From positions 772,917 to 836,916 of the forward strand of contig SCFE01000041.1 in the NCBI GenBank assembly GCA_004352715.1: a DNA stretch of 64,000 nt, read 5' to 3'. Positions 26,594 through 38,694 of this stretch are shown here, piece by piece. Positions within the stretch are counted from its first letter, which is position 1, and each line of letters opens with the position of its first letter. Under the pieces are notes generated by a model that worked only from the letters and a program-made list of their open reading frames with translations, had not been told where the DNA came from and searched no databases. The translations under genes and the position numbers were made by a program. The stretch comes from Hofstenia miamia. Taxonomy: Eukaryota; Xenacoelomorpha; Acoela.

Positions 26594-27498
26594 CGTGGTT
26601 CATTCATTAATGCCTCGGACTAACTAAGAAAGAAGCACAGCACAAAAAACTAAAACAAATTTTATTGAACTGCATTAAATACTAGTTCGAAAAACTTATG
26701 CAATTTTTTATAATATAACATTGGCAGCAATCAGCTTATTCTATCGAATAACCAATTCTTGAAATGCATCAACCAAACATTTTTCAGGGAGCTGGGCAAA
26801 CCTTTTTCAAACAAATTGCTGGATTGCATGTGATGTTTCAAAGTGATGTCCAAGTAAGGTTTTCTTCATGTACTTGAATAAAAAGTAATCACTTGGAGCA
26901 AAATCCCTGCGTCACGGTGGATGTTTTAGAAATGTAAAACCACTCTTTTTGTTGAAATTGTGCAATATTATTTGCATGGATGGGAGCACAACAAGGAGCT
27001 AAATTGGAACAGTTCTTGATTTCTGTTTTTTTAAGGTATTCCTCAACTAAATTGGTATAGCATTTACCATTTATTTTTTTCCATTAGGCAAAAGCTTAAG
27101 TGATTGACTCCACCTTTATCCCAAAACACTGAAAGCATAATTTGTTTTTGATGTGAGGTGCCAATTTCTCATCTTCAAAGGAGGTTTCTCTTCTTTATGT
27201 CTCCATTTAGGTAAGTGTAATGAAAAAGATATCTCGTCCTCAGTAACAATATTATATATAAATTCATCACCATGCTGACTTAACCAATTGCAAATTCGAT
27301 ATAGACTTTTAGCACAATTTCGTATTCTAGCTTTTCCCTATGTGAGAAAAATTAAATGTGTGCGTATTATACGTATACTGCAGGCAATAACATTAATTTA
27401 TACATATAAACAAACAGGGTCTCAGTATTCAAAAGCAATTACTTTGAATTATCATGTTTCTTTCTTAGTTAGTTCGAGGCATTATTGAACGAACCACA
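26594..27498 (-). mobile_element. Mariner element with intact terminal repeats, dead transposase
   Basis: Inverted repeats of about 44 bases (26594-26637 and 27455-27498; shared core TAATGCCTCG, then ACTAACTAAGAAAGAA) differ at only a few positions, and each is bordered by a TA (26592-26593, 27499-27500), the mariner target duplication. The minus strand encodes degenerate transposase: API HANNIAQFQQKEWF, then ISKHPP, FAPSDYFLFKYMKKTLLG (third catalytic Asp block) and QLPEKCLVDAFQELVIR at the C-terminus. Stops interrupt it. At 905 bases it is shorter than a full mariner (about 1.3 kb), so the 5' part of the gene is deleted; it could be mobilised only in trans. Confidence 0.88.
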
Positions 27499-28081
27499 TA
27501 GCACTTCTTTAATTAAAGTATTGTGTTGTACTGGAATTTGAATGTTATATTTTTGCTCTACATCTGCAGACATGTAAAACTATTATGGTTACATACATGG
27601 CAGAGAGGCTTTCTGCTCAAACACTAAATTATTGCAGTTAATTTGCTGACATTAATGCCTTGATATTATCAAAACCCTATCAAATTTAAACATTCTGGAA
27701 AAGGACATTAGGGAATTTCCCACATGTCATTGCAACATCCTAAATGACACAGTGACTTCCTTAAAAATCCCAAGGTATTTCATCAATGATAATTGGTGGA
27801 TTCTAGTTCTTTATGTGCAGTAAATAATGCGAAAATAGCATAAATGCCATATTTGACAATAGGAGGTTTCCTTTATAATGTTAATTTTGAGTGCAAAGAA
27901 TGTACATTCTTTGAGCGGATATAAATTTCAACCAATTTTTTGCAACGTGAATTTTTGACAAACCTGCACCACATCGCTTTTTCAAAAGTAAGTTTTCAAA
28001 CATGATCAAAATATGGAGAACCCTAATGTGTGTAAGGGTGGAAACGGGTCGGGGCGAGGGCTTTTCTTTAAATCGGGTCAT

Positions 28082-28472
28082 GTAGGGTTAATAAATTACA
28101 CTGCATTAGTTTCTGGTAACATCTACAGGCTTTAAGGCTACATTGAACACGTGACCGATGTGTTACATGTAACTGTCGAGCTAGTAATGTCAGAAAACGC
28201 ATAAGTTTGCTTGTTTTGATGAAGTGGATTCAAATTTAGGAAGTTGGATCGGGTCAGAATGGGTCGNNNNNNNNNNNNNNNNNNNNNGTAGGGTTAATAA
28301 ATTACACTGCATTAGTTTCTGGTAACATCTACAGGCTTTAAGGCTACATTGAACACGTGACCGATGTGTTACATGTAACTGTCGAGCTAGTAATGTCAGA
28401 AAACGCATAAGTTTGCTTGTTTTGATGAAGTGGATTCAAATTTAGGAAGTTGGATCGGGTCAGAATGGGTCG
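28082..28472. repeat. Duplicate flanks of a 21-N gap
   Basis: The 185 bases at 28082-28266 recur without visible difference at 28288-28472, separated only by N (28267-28287). An exact duplicate directly across a small gap is the usual sign of unmerged overlapping contigs. The sequence ends in ATCGGGTCAGAATGGGTCG, part of a dispersed GGGTCGG-rich repeat. Confidence 0.85.
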
Positions 28473-29537
28473 GATCGATTCCAGGCCGCCACAATTCAAT
28501 TTCATTCATGCTATGAAATGGCATTTAATAACAACTGACTTAAATTAATTTAACAAAATGCTAAAAATATTTAGAAAACTGAATAGGTTGGACCGGTGAA
28601 CAAGACAACCCCCTAAATTTGATCCCGGGTTTGCCACTTGGGCAAATCTAAACTTGTAACTATTAAATCATTTTCAAAAGTATTTTATAGAAAACATTTT
28701 CAAGCAGTACTTTGGAAAAAAATTTAAAAATGCCACCAAGGCTTTCATATTTTTCTAAATATATATTATTTAATTAGAGCAATGGTTGATGCTTGTTTTT
28801 ATGCTTAGATCATTAGACTAGAGGTAATGGAATTCTAAGTTCGGAAGATTGTAGAAAAGCTACAATGGATATGTTGTAAATTGTACAACTCAACTGTTAT
28901 AGTTACACGCAAAGTTATTGAATTCAAACTATTTATAAAATCTGAAATATTGATTGCATGTAAACATATCCGTAAAACAACAATTTTGACTGTTCATATT
29001 TTGGATAGTAGCAAGAAATGTATTGATAATATTTACTACCTATGTTTTAGAGATCTGCATGGTTATTAAAAAAATTGTTTAAGATCTAAAATTTGCATCC
29101 TCTATGTGATAATAGTTTTTATAAAAATTTTTTTCACCGGGTAAACAACGGATCACCGGGTCATAATTCGAGACCAGGTTGCATCCGTGACGTATGTTGA
29201 TTTTCTACATTAACTAAACTATTTTGTACTATATTTCATAAAAAAGTTAGTTCATTGATAGAGACATATAAGGCCCTTCCACAAGCAGTTTGCGTAGGCA
29301 GGTATTTTCATCTTGTTGGTTTCGATTCATAACTTAATCCATGAAGATCGCCTTCATTATTACATCTAGGCAAAAATATGAAGTACATATTAAACCAAAT
29401 TTATGCTAAATTAAAATTAAAATGGAAGCAATTAAAATCAAATAATAATATTAAACCTTTAATACCCCTTAATAAATCACAAAACAATGTACAGCATTTA
29501 TATACAATTCTATTGGTTTATTAGTCGTGAATGCCAT
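28473..29537. other. Intergenic upstream of GPCR 2
   Basis: No coding features. GC-richer patches (GATCCCGGGTTTGCC near 28620, CACCGGGTCATAATTC near 29155) look like old DNA-transposon ends. Confidence 0.4.
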
Positions 29538-29544
29538 CCAATCA
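29538..29544 (+). promoter_or_regulatory. CCAAT box upstream of GPCR 2
   Basis: CCAATCA preceded by CAT, ending 55 bases before the ATG at 29600, the same 7-mer, orientation and spacing as at paralogue 1. An AT-rich TATTTAAAT follows within 20 bases and could serve as a TATA-like element. Confidence 0.45.
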
Positions 29545-29599
29545 CTTTTACATGTCGTATTTAAATTTTCTGCAAATAACGATAAGCGATTAGAGAGCA

Positions 29600-30562
29600 A
29601 TGAGCAACACAAGCAATGCAAGTACAGGCTACCCAGGCATAATATATAAAAACAATTTAGTCTTAAGTCAAATCGTTTTCATTGGTGCTATCGGGATTTC
29701 TGCAAACAGCTTCATCATCGCAACAATTATTTTTAAGCCTTTTATTCGCAGTAAGTCATCAATGGTTTATGTATTTTATCTCACAGTTGCTGATTTATTT
29801 ACATGTTTTGACTACGTCCTTGTGAATCTGCCCTTCTACTTCTTTTATGAAGAATGGTTGATAAATACTATTCCCTATGTTTGCAACATCATCAATATGA
29901 TAATGAAGTTTCATTTACTTAACACAACCTACATGATTCTTTGTATAACTCTTGATCGATTAATTAATGTATTTACGATAAACATAGCAAACCATCTTAA
30001 CAAAACGTCCGTGGCACATGCCATCTCCTTTTCAATTTATCTTGCGACATTGTCAATATCTCTTCCTTTTTTCCAAGAATTGGAAGAGAAATCCGGCACA
30101 ATCGTTTGGAATGGAAAGCCATATGTGACAAAATATTGTTATAGAAAAGACAATTCAGTGCTATCATTTATCAATATCTATTTTGCATTTACATTCCCTT
30201 TGGTATTAATTACTGCTGGAAATTTCGCAATTATAATAAGATTGCAATATCGTGCAATACTGCTGAAGAAAAAATTTTCTAAGGGACCGAAGAAAGAAGA
30301 TTTACGTGTAACTATAACTTTGGTAACAATTTGTATTGTAATGGTATCTCTATATTTGCCTTACTATGCGTTTGAAATCCTCAATTACATATGGTCTGCT
30401 AAGCGCCAATCAGAATTTTGGCAAGATTCACTGAATGTTCTTATGTTCTTTTTATCCGCAATACTAGCGTACACAAACTCAATTGTAAATTTTTTTATTT
30501 ATATTTCAACAAATAGGAAATTTCGACAATCCTTTTTTTATTTATTCAGAAAAAATAAATAA
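29600..30562 (+). CDS. Rhodopsin-class GPCR, paralogue 2
   Basis: Intact 320-residue seven-transmembrane receptor in one exon. The start ATG at 29600 gives MSNTSNAST with two N-glycosylation sequons (N3, N6) on the outer face. TM1 is about 20-45 (Asn36), TM2 55-80 (LTVAD at 61-65), TM3 97-124, TM4 140-158, TM5 188-214 (Pro200), TM6 236-262 (Pro254) and TM7 277-303. Cys95 and Cys180 can form the conserved extracellular disulfide. The E/DRY motif is replaced by DRLINVF (119-125), CWxP in TM6 by SLYLPYY, and NPxxY by NSIVNFFIY (293-301). The third loop ends KGPKKEDLRVTITL. The short tail has no palmitoylation cysteine. About 70% identical by eye to paralogue 3. Peptide-receptor-like by overall pattern, but the ligand and G-protein partner are unknown. 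A poly(A) signal lies about 200 bases downstream. Confidence 0.93.
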   Translation: MSNTSNASTGYPGIIYKNNLVLSQIVFIGAIGISANSFIIATIIFKPFIRSKSSMVYVFYLTVADLFTCFDYVLVNLPFYFFYEEWLINTIPYVCNIINMIMKFHLLNTTYMILCITLDRLINVFTINIANHLNKTSVAHAISFSIYLATLSISLPFFQELEEKSGTIVWNGKPYVTKYCYRKDNSVLSFINIYFAFTFPLVLITAGNFAIIIRLQYRAILLKKKFSKGPKKEDLRVTITLVTICIVMVSLYLPYYAFEILNYIWSAKRQSEFWQDSLNVLMFFLSAILAYTNSIVNFFIYISTNRKFRQSFFYLFRKNK

Positions 30563-30765
30563 TCTTACCAAGGAATTTATTGCAAATACTTAACATTTCG
30601 TATCATGTATGAATGTTATTTATGTAATTGTGTTGGCATCTTACATTTTTTACTGTGTGATTTCAAAAAATTAGGTGAAATCTTGACAATTCATGCTTTA
30701 TGAAGAAAAACGTTCATGCAATTAAGAGATACTTTTGAATTCATGATCTCAAAGCGATTTTTGTT

Positions 30766-30771
30766 AATAAA
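30766..30771 (+). terminator. Poly(A) signal candidate for GPCR 2
   Basis: AATAAA about 200 bases after the stop codon of paralogue 2. Another AATAAA overlaps the stop codon itself, so this downstream copy is the likelier 3'-end signal. Confidence 0.35.
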
Positions 30772-31984
30772 TTGAAAGCCAAATAATTTCTAATTTTTCA
30801 ATAAATCATTGATTTCCTTTTCGATTTCCAAAGCAAATTGATGAAAATATTCATATATTTACAAAACCATACAACAAGCATTTATTGTTTGCAAAATTAT
30901 AATTATATTAGGAGACTTTTGCCACACCTTCATCATTTTGTCGTACTGCAAATTTTCTGGTAAATTCTTAAAATTTTGTTCAGTACATAAAATATATTAT
31001 ATTTAAGCAAACAGTCTACATGTACATGTATATTAATTTTTTGATTTCAAATTTTGATAGAAAATTAATGTTTGAATTAGTAAGCATTTTATGTAATATT
31101 GTGAAGCCATGTTTTGAAACTAATATTTAATTGTAAATATGTATGTCTATTTTACTGGGAACAGAATGATATCACTTTTTTCAAAAATATTAATATAGCA
31201 AAATATTCAATATATTATAAGAAGATAAAACATTCAAAAAATTGTTTGAAATTTTATCAGAAGTTTTCTTAAAATAAAATTTATTGACATACTACAAGGA
31301 ATGTTACATTTGGGTAACTTCTCTCTGCATCTCTAACAAATAATGATTTGATCTGAATTACAATGACCTTACGACTTTAATTGCATGGCTTCTTACCTTA
31401 ACGATATGCATTGTAGAATCATTAACTCAAACTTGCAATCTATTTGTTAATATTTTTTGTTCTTTAAATTCGTTTGAAAATATAAAACAATTTCATTTAC
31501 TATGCTTGTCATAACTAGAAGAATTGTTCTTCGAAAATACTAAAAGTAAACTGATGTCAACTACATTTTGGCACGTTTTATACTTCCTTAATACCTGAAA
31601 TTTACTCATTGGTTTTCTAAAGCAAAACGAGGCATAAATCTGAAAATAAATCTTTTGAAAATGAAAACTATTGCTTTTCGTGAAAACTATTTTAAGTATG
31701 TTAATATAGGCAATTCGCTACGTTCATATTTTGGAGTAATATAGAAACACATTTCGTATATTTGGTTAGCTTTAGTTCTATTGCAAGTTATAAAAATTAT
31801 ACTGGTTAATTGCCATGCTAATTTATTTTGTTTTGTTTTCCAAATTTTGTAAATATAATGTATAATTTGAAACATTATATATTTACTTTTATGTAAATTA
31901 TATTATGCAACTTAAAATATATTTAGTGTTATCACGCCTTGCTGCTTATTTAATAGTTGATTATTCTTAGATTGATTAATTGGT
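30772..31984. other. Intergenic, no gene recognised
   Basis: AT-rich sequence with no supported genes, repeats or RNA features. Confidence 0.5.
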
Positions 31985-32195
31985 GATTTTCGGAAGTTGT
32001 GTTTTTTGTTGTATGCAACAATTTATTTCCCTATCTGTTTCGAATTTTAGCTGCTTGTTAATATGCTCATTCGTTCTTGTTAGTAAAATTCGTTTTCTTT
32101 CCCTGATGTTTGATTTTTCACAATCATCACATTTATAAGTGTAGACAACTGAGGAACTTAAATGTTTTGGAACATGATTATTATTTGGAACATAT
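31985..32195 (-). mobile_element. Penelope-like GIY-YIG fragment
   Basis: Minus-strand translation reads VPKHLSSSVVYTYKCDDCEK, then RERKRILLTRTNEHINKQL, aligning with the start of the Penelope endonuclease (linker, CxxC knuckle, R.HL..R..EH). The YIGET core has decayed to SNIRER. The rest is lost in the adjoining gap or never present. Confidence 0.65.
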
Positions 32196-32217
32196 CTTTA
32201 TATATATATATATATAT

Positions 32218-33217
32218 NNNNNNNNNNNNNNNNNNNNNNNNNNNNNNNNNNNNNNNNNNNNNNNNNNNNNNNNNNNNNNNNNNNNNNNNNNNNNNNNNNN
32301 NNNNNNNNNNNNNNNNNNNNNNNNNNNNNNNNNNNNNNNNNNNNNNNNNNNNNNNNNNNNNNNNNNNNNNNNNNNNNNNNNNNNNNNNNNNNNNNNNNNN
32401 NNNNNNNNNNNNNNNNNNNNNNNNNNNNNNNNNNNNNNNNNNNNNNNNNNNNNNNNNNNNNNNNNNNNNNNNNNNNNNNNNNNNNNNNNNNNNNNNNNNN
32501 NNNNNNNNNNNNNNNNNNNNNNNNNNNNNNNNNNNNNNNNNNNNNNNNNNNNNNNNNNNNNNNNNNNNNNNNNNNNNNNNNNNNNNNNNNNNNNNNNNNN
32601 NNNNNNNNNNNNNNNNNNNNNNNNNNNNNNNNNNNNNNNNNNNNNNNNNNNNNNNNNNNNNNNNNNNNNNNNNNNNNNNNNNNNNNNNNNNNNNNNNNNN
32701 NNNNNNNNNNNNNNNNNNNNNNNNNNNNNNNNNNNNNNNNNNNNNNNNNNNNNNNNNNNNNNNNNNNNNNNNNNNNNNNNNNNNNNNNNNNNNNNNNNNN
32801 NNNNNNNNNNNNNNNNNNNNNNNNNNNNNNNNNNNNNNNNNNNNNNNNNNNNNNNNNNNNNNNNNNNNNNNNNNNNNNNNNNNNNNNNNNNNNNNNNNNN
32901 NNNNNNNNNNNNNNNNNNNNNNNNNNNNNNNNNNNNNNNNNNNNNNNNNNNNNNNNNNNNNNNNNNNNNNNNNNNNNNNNNNNNNNNNNNNNNNNNNNNN
33001 NNNNNNNNNNNNNNNNNNNNNNNNNNNNNNNNNNNNNNNNNNNNNNNNNNNNNNNNNNNNNNNNNNNNNNNNNNNNNNNNNNNNNNNNNNNNNNNNNNNN
33101 NNNNNNNNNNNNNNNNNNNNNNNNNNNNNNNNNNNNNNNNNNNNNNNNNNNNNNNNNNNNNNNNNNNNNNNNNNNNNNNNNNNNNNNNNNNNNNNNNNNN
33201 NNNNNNNNNNNNNNNNN
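32218..33217. other. Assembly gap (1000 N) inside (TA)n
   Basis: Exactly 1000 N with (TA)n on both sides (about 32197-32217 and 33218-33226). Long frames spanning it are artefacts of N translation. Confidence 0.99.
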
Positions 33218-33226
33218 ATATATATA

Positions 33227-33660
33227 GGGTGCGTCTCATAGGGCAGTGATACAGAGAGCAAATTCTCTGTCTCTGGCCTATGAGATAGGCCAATGCTAGC
33301 GTTTGCTGTGTCTTCCTGTGAAGCAGCTTTACTGTGTCACAGGTAGTTAGCTAGAATGCTTTGCATTTTAGTAAATACTGCTCGGAAATTTTTTCTCACC
33401 GATCTATTAGCAGTTATCAAGCACTCTTTTAAGTTACCACGGTTAGTAGCCTTGGTTGGCCAAAGCGTGTGAGGTGCAACCTTCTCAACTGAAGTTCGGC
33501 CTTCGGCTTCACTCTGCTGGTCAAACTCAACACATGTCAGCACTCTGCATGCCAGGGGTCGCCAGAGCTTTCTCAAGATCAAACCGATGAGGTAAAATTC
33601 TAGGGGTATGGTCCAGACCCGGATCTTGGTTTCACCCACTGATTTAGTCTGTTGACTTCT
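33227..33660. other. GC-richer segment, unclassified
   Basis: Clearly richer in G+C and CpG than its surroundings. It holds a perfect 7-base stem hairpin GGCCTATgagATAGGCC near 33275-33291. A 100-codon minus-strand frame (33337-33639) contains HTLWPTKATNRGNLKECLI, which vaguely resembles retroelement sequence but is not assignable. Probably a transposon fragment. Confidence 0.4.
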
Positions 33661-33899
33661 TCAGTATTCCCATTATTCTGTTATGCAATTATAACAGAAG
33701 AAGTGAATGTTGATCGTATACTGCTAACTACTATATGTGTTTTCAGCAAATTTAGTACCATGAAGTGGTTTCATCTAATATCAAAAAGAACATTGTTTTA
33801 ATTGTTAAAACGCTTTTATAAATAATACATCTACGAAACCGCAAATCTGGTGAAAAAACATACTATGAACATAAATTTCAGTAAGACTCATGAGGCGTT

Positions 33900-34259
33900 T
33901 CATAGCTTGAAAAAAAGTGTAACTCCTGAAAGAAAACCATTTTCATTTCTGAAAAAAGTATAATTGTTGGTGAATTGGCCATTTATTTTTTCATGTCTCC
34001 TTAAGTGATGTTTTGCTATCATACTGCTTTGTACTTTATTCCTTAAAATTTTGCATTTTATTTTTTGCCCTTGACATATGTTCTTGTCCCTATTTTTGCC
34101 TTCATACCTAAATTTGTAGGGAGCTATTTTAGATGTGACATTGTTCCATATGATATATTTCCTATGATGTGAACAATGGGTTGCTGACCCATGTGGCTCT
34201 ATCTTAGAAATGCTTCCACAATATGGAACACTTTTCATCAGCCCCGTTTTTGTTATCAC
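33900..34259 (-). pseudogene. Possible hAT N-terminal (BED finger) remnant
   Basis: A 119-codon minus-strand frame includes KCKILRNKVQSSMIAKHHLR followed by RH, resembling the decayed C...C(N)..S.K...L..H segment of the BED-type zinc finger in ZBED-like hAT transposases. The first paired cysteine is not visible and no catalytic domain follows. The assignment is tentative; it may be a chance frame. Confidence 0.25.
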
Positions 34260-36299
34260 TCAGTTGATCAACAGCCGAAATCAAAACAGAATGTACAAAA
34301 AATGTCCAACAGTTCATCAATACTCAAATGTATTTCACAACATTCTCTATTTAGCCATATTTCCACTTGTGTTACATTTACGTAACAAACCGATTTGTCC
34401 GCATTTGTGAAGAATTTTATCCAAGTCTGTTAAGAAATATTGAAATGTTTTTACATCGGCACAACTATGAGGTAGGCCATGCCTATAATGTAGGTTTACT
34501 TACTGCTACAATGCACTTATTTTCCATTCAATGCAATGAAGTACCACACAATTCATGTAAAGGCAATTGGAGGTTAAATATAACAGCAACGAAACTTAAA
34601 TGTATATATAAGACTTGTAAAAATTTCAAAATTTCTAAAACGACTTAGCAATGGGGCAAGTTGGAACACTTGTTCCAACACGACAATCAGCAACAATTTT
34701 TTTTTTTGCTTTTTTAAACTTTGTTTACACGGTTCGCAACAGAGTTCGACAAACAAAACATGAGCTTCACTGGTCAATCTACGAAAAGCCACATTGTATA
34801 CATTGCTTGCCCTTAACACGCCTCTAAAAGCAATTGTAAATTCGGCAAGTGAATTATTTTGTGATTGTCACTCGGGCCAGTTACAACAATCTACGATATT
34901 CCTAAATTTGTGAATACTTCTTTGCCTAAAGCGTTCACTTTAAGCAATATTCAGTAATCGTTTTCAAAGGCTAAATGGAAACGATTTTTCACAAATTTTA
35001 CAAATTTGCCATCCATATCTAGAGCGAATTTACCTCCAAACGATAATGCAGGCATCTGCATTTAATGTGGTGAAACATTAGCTAATTTTAGATCAAGCGA
35101 AATTTGGATTTAATGTGTTTCATGCGATCTGTGGGCGCATAACATATGCATAACTCGCAATTACTCGGGATAATACTATTGCCTGACTATTCAGTTCTTG
35201 TCGAAATAAACAACATATAGTTTTTCACCAAGATAATATCTAAGCGAAAGCCAACCAACACCACTATAAGCATGGTAACCCTTGAATGAAATTAAGATTC
35301 TGCAGGGAGGCAGTGACTAATTATAGGCCAATATTTGCCACTACAACATTTTATGCTATATTTATCGCATTGGTAACCATCGGGTAAGCAATATGCATAA
35401 GTGTATGTTAGATTAATGATCAAAAAACCATTGAAAGTATGCTTATTTGCATTTTGTATGTGAAAATAGCACTCTCTTCTCAGGACTTGTACGAAATAAT
35501 GGCTGCAGAATTACACAAACATCGGGGTCAAAGATTGCAATAGAAGACATTTATAATGGCTACAGATGCGTCCTTGCATATTTGTTAATGCAGTAAAATT
35601 GGCTGCTGTTCTTATAATAAAGTGAGGAATTCCGAATGTAAAATTTTTGATTTAGTTTTAAAATTTCTAAAAAATCTGTATTGCTTACAAATAGCGATTT
35701 GTTTCTAGGTGATGTACCTAATCAAAGACCCATAAAAATATTATTAAATAAATACCAAACTAAAAAATTATGTCATATATAAAACTATTTTACATAAGCA
35801 AAAAAGTTTAGCTTAAATATATATGTTCAAAATTCATTCAGAATAATGACAGTTGGGTTAACTTATATCTTCCTATTAAATTTCTAAGTAGCTAATTTGT
35901 AAGAAAGATTTTCTTACTAATAAGTTGTATTGATAATTAGATTGAATTATTCCTTTGCATTTCACTATTTACATGAAATCTAGTGGGACTATTTACTCAC
36001 AGATAAAAACATTGACTTCATAGTTTCAAATGAAGTGTGGTTTTAGAAGTAGAGGCGGCTTTTTAGAATCCTTTTTTTTCAAAAATCAAAAAACATTTTT
36101 CACTACAACTGAAAATACCGCAATCTGGTATGTACTTATTAACAAATTTATACTTTAAAGACCATTGATTCCAAACTATAAAGGCAATGGGCTTATTGAA
36201 ATTTCCAAAGACTTATCACAGTGACTCTACAATTTCCCTCTTCTTTTACTTTGCGTACTAAAACCAAAACTTTTCATATGAAATGGACATCTTCAAATG
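34260..36299. other. Intergenic, no gene recognised
   Basis: Only short frames without domains. CpG is at the ordinary level of the window up to about 35.7 kb and thins out afterwards. Confidence 0.45.
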
Positions 36300-37892
36300 T
36301 GAATTTTTCACATCTTTAGTATCAAAACATTTACATTAATAATACTTTATCAATACTTTATGGCATTGATATTATGGTGATTATTTTTAATCAATCAAAA
36401 ACTTCATTCAAACAGTTTTGTAACATAATTTTTGAAGTGGGCCAAATAGCACCTTTCTCACAGGCCAGTCTTAAAAATAAATGCAAGGAATTAGTAATTT
36501 TAATCAACTCCAAAATTATTGAAGGACTTGTTTTTTAATAATGTACACAAATTTACATTAAGAAATTAGATAGTAAACATAAAACTTTCTACATTTCATA
36601 ATCAATCATTTGCAATGATTGGTCTCACTAATCAAACATTGAATATTAGATTAACTACAGTGTATGCACATACACATACAATTTTAAAAATGTGTTTAAA
36701 ATTATTCTGAAGAAAATGTGGATTAAATTATGACATAAAATTTTAAGATCAAACATCCACAAAAATTAAAACCAATTGAAATTATATACTTGCAATCAAC
36801 GCAACCAAGTCTTAACTCCAAAAGATGATTACATATATCAGCATAAATTTAATAATGGAAATTTTAAATTAAAGTTGCTCATGTTGAATGAAATATATAT
36901 TTCTTTTAATCTGTTTTACTAAAATTACTAAAGATCCTTAACAAAAATATAATAAAACTCCTCATTAATAAATAAAAGCATTTCACAAATTTCAGAATGA
37001 AACATTTACTATAATGCTTCAACTAGTAATGATAAAAGTTTATGTTCTAATCATAATGCTTAATTTCATTAAGATATTCTTAAACAATAAAATTTTGAGA
37101 TATCCCAAACCAGCACTTATCTTTTAATAAACTTATCATTTGTGGACATCTAAATTCAGGAAATTGAAGTTCAAAAACTTTTCTCAAAAATTTTTGGACT
37201 TGGACACTAAAGTGTGGAATAATTTACCAACTAAAATAAATCAAATCAATAATCACATAAAATTTAAAAACTGAATCAAATACATCTTTCATATACAATA
37301 TATCCCCAAAATCAGTTTTATATCATGGAAAGGTTTCAGTTTTTAAAAAGGTATAATTGATTAGCAGTAAACTGGGTGAGCTTTAAATTCCCAATTCATG
37401 GTTTATTATTTGGTTTTATATATTTTGTGTTGTTTTTAACACCTTAAGTGTAGTATTCAGCATTTGTTGATGTGTTTAATTATGCAAAGGTACTACCACT
37501 GCTATTATACGAGGGTTAGTCAATAAGTCTTGCACATTTTTTCATGTACAAGGATTTATAAGGTTTTCATGTACCATCATGTCATAGTATGTAAGTATTT
37601 GTCTCTTGGAACAACTTCCATCACTGTATACTTAATATTTGCTTAATTTTCTATCCATTCTATTCTCTGTTTGCAGGTCATGATCAATCGAAAATGTTCT
37701 CTTGTCAGGAGCAACACGCCTATGTGAAGATCGAGTTTATGCAAAATAAACGACAATTGGAAATTCATGCTGCATTGGTTACTTGATGGTTTCAGAGGCT
37801 TCGAGATGGTGACATGAGCATCAAAGACGAGAGCACAGTGGTCGACCGGTTTCTGTTACTGACCAAGAACACAAAGAACGAGTCTTAGAACT

Positions 37893-38091
37893 CTTGGAGG
37901 AGGACAGGCGGATAACTTGCGATGAAATTGCCACTGATATTAGCATCAATCACGGGTCCATTTACAAGATTCTTACAGACAATCTTGGCAAAAGGAAGGT
38001 AATGGCTCAATGGGTTCCACAACGCCTCAAGGATGAAGAAAAGCTTTCCCGCTACAGGATATCGATGCAGTTGCGCCAAAGATACCGTCGA
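37893..38091 (+). repeat. 199-bp direct repeat, copy A (transposase HTH region)
   Basis: Identical by eye, base for base, to 38695-38893. In this copy it encodes the helix-turn-helix region and linker in its normal place within the mariner transposase. Confidence 0.95.
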
Positions 38092-38694
38092 GAAGGAGAG
38101 TGCTTCCTCCAAAGAATTGTGGCTATTGACAAAACGTGGATTCAATCATACGAGCCTGAGCTGAAGCAGCAGTCGAGTGAGTGGCGGCACCCCAATTCTC
38201 CACGTCCCCAAAAGTACCAGCGTGAACAAAGCAAACTGAAGCAAATGATGATCTTTGCTTATGATTACATCAGCATCATTCTTGCTGATGCTGTTCCAGT
38301 TGGACAAACCGTCAATAAAGAATACTACGCCAACTTCATCTCCAAGAACAATGAGGAACGCCTTGAGGAGAAAAAGACCAAACCTCCAGCCTCTCATCCT
38401 GCATGACAATGCCCGCTGTCATACCGCACAAACTGTTGTGGAGACTCTGGACAACTTGAATTGGGAAGTTTTGCCTCACCCGGCATACAGTCCGGATTTG
38501 AGTCCTCCTGACTTTCATCTCTTCCCAAAACTCAAGGAACCCATGAGAGGGAAGTGGTACTCAAAATTGGACGAATTGTCTGCAGCAGTGAAGACCCACA
38601 TTCGAGCAATGAACACAGAGGGTACTGAAGACATTTTCAAACTGACACAAAGATGGGAAAGTGTGATCCGCAATGGTGGAGACTACATCGAAGG

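Noticed and set aside
32110-33293. Long open frames of 359-379 codons on both strands
   Set aside because: They are produced by translating a 1000-N gap; only a few flanking codons are real.
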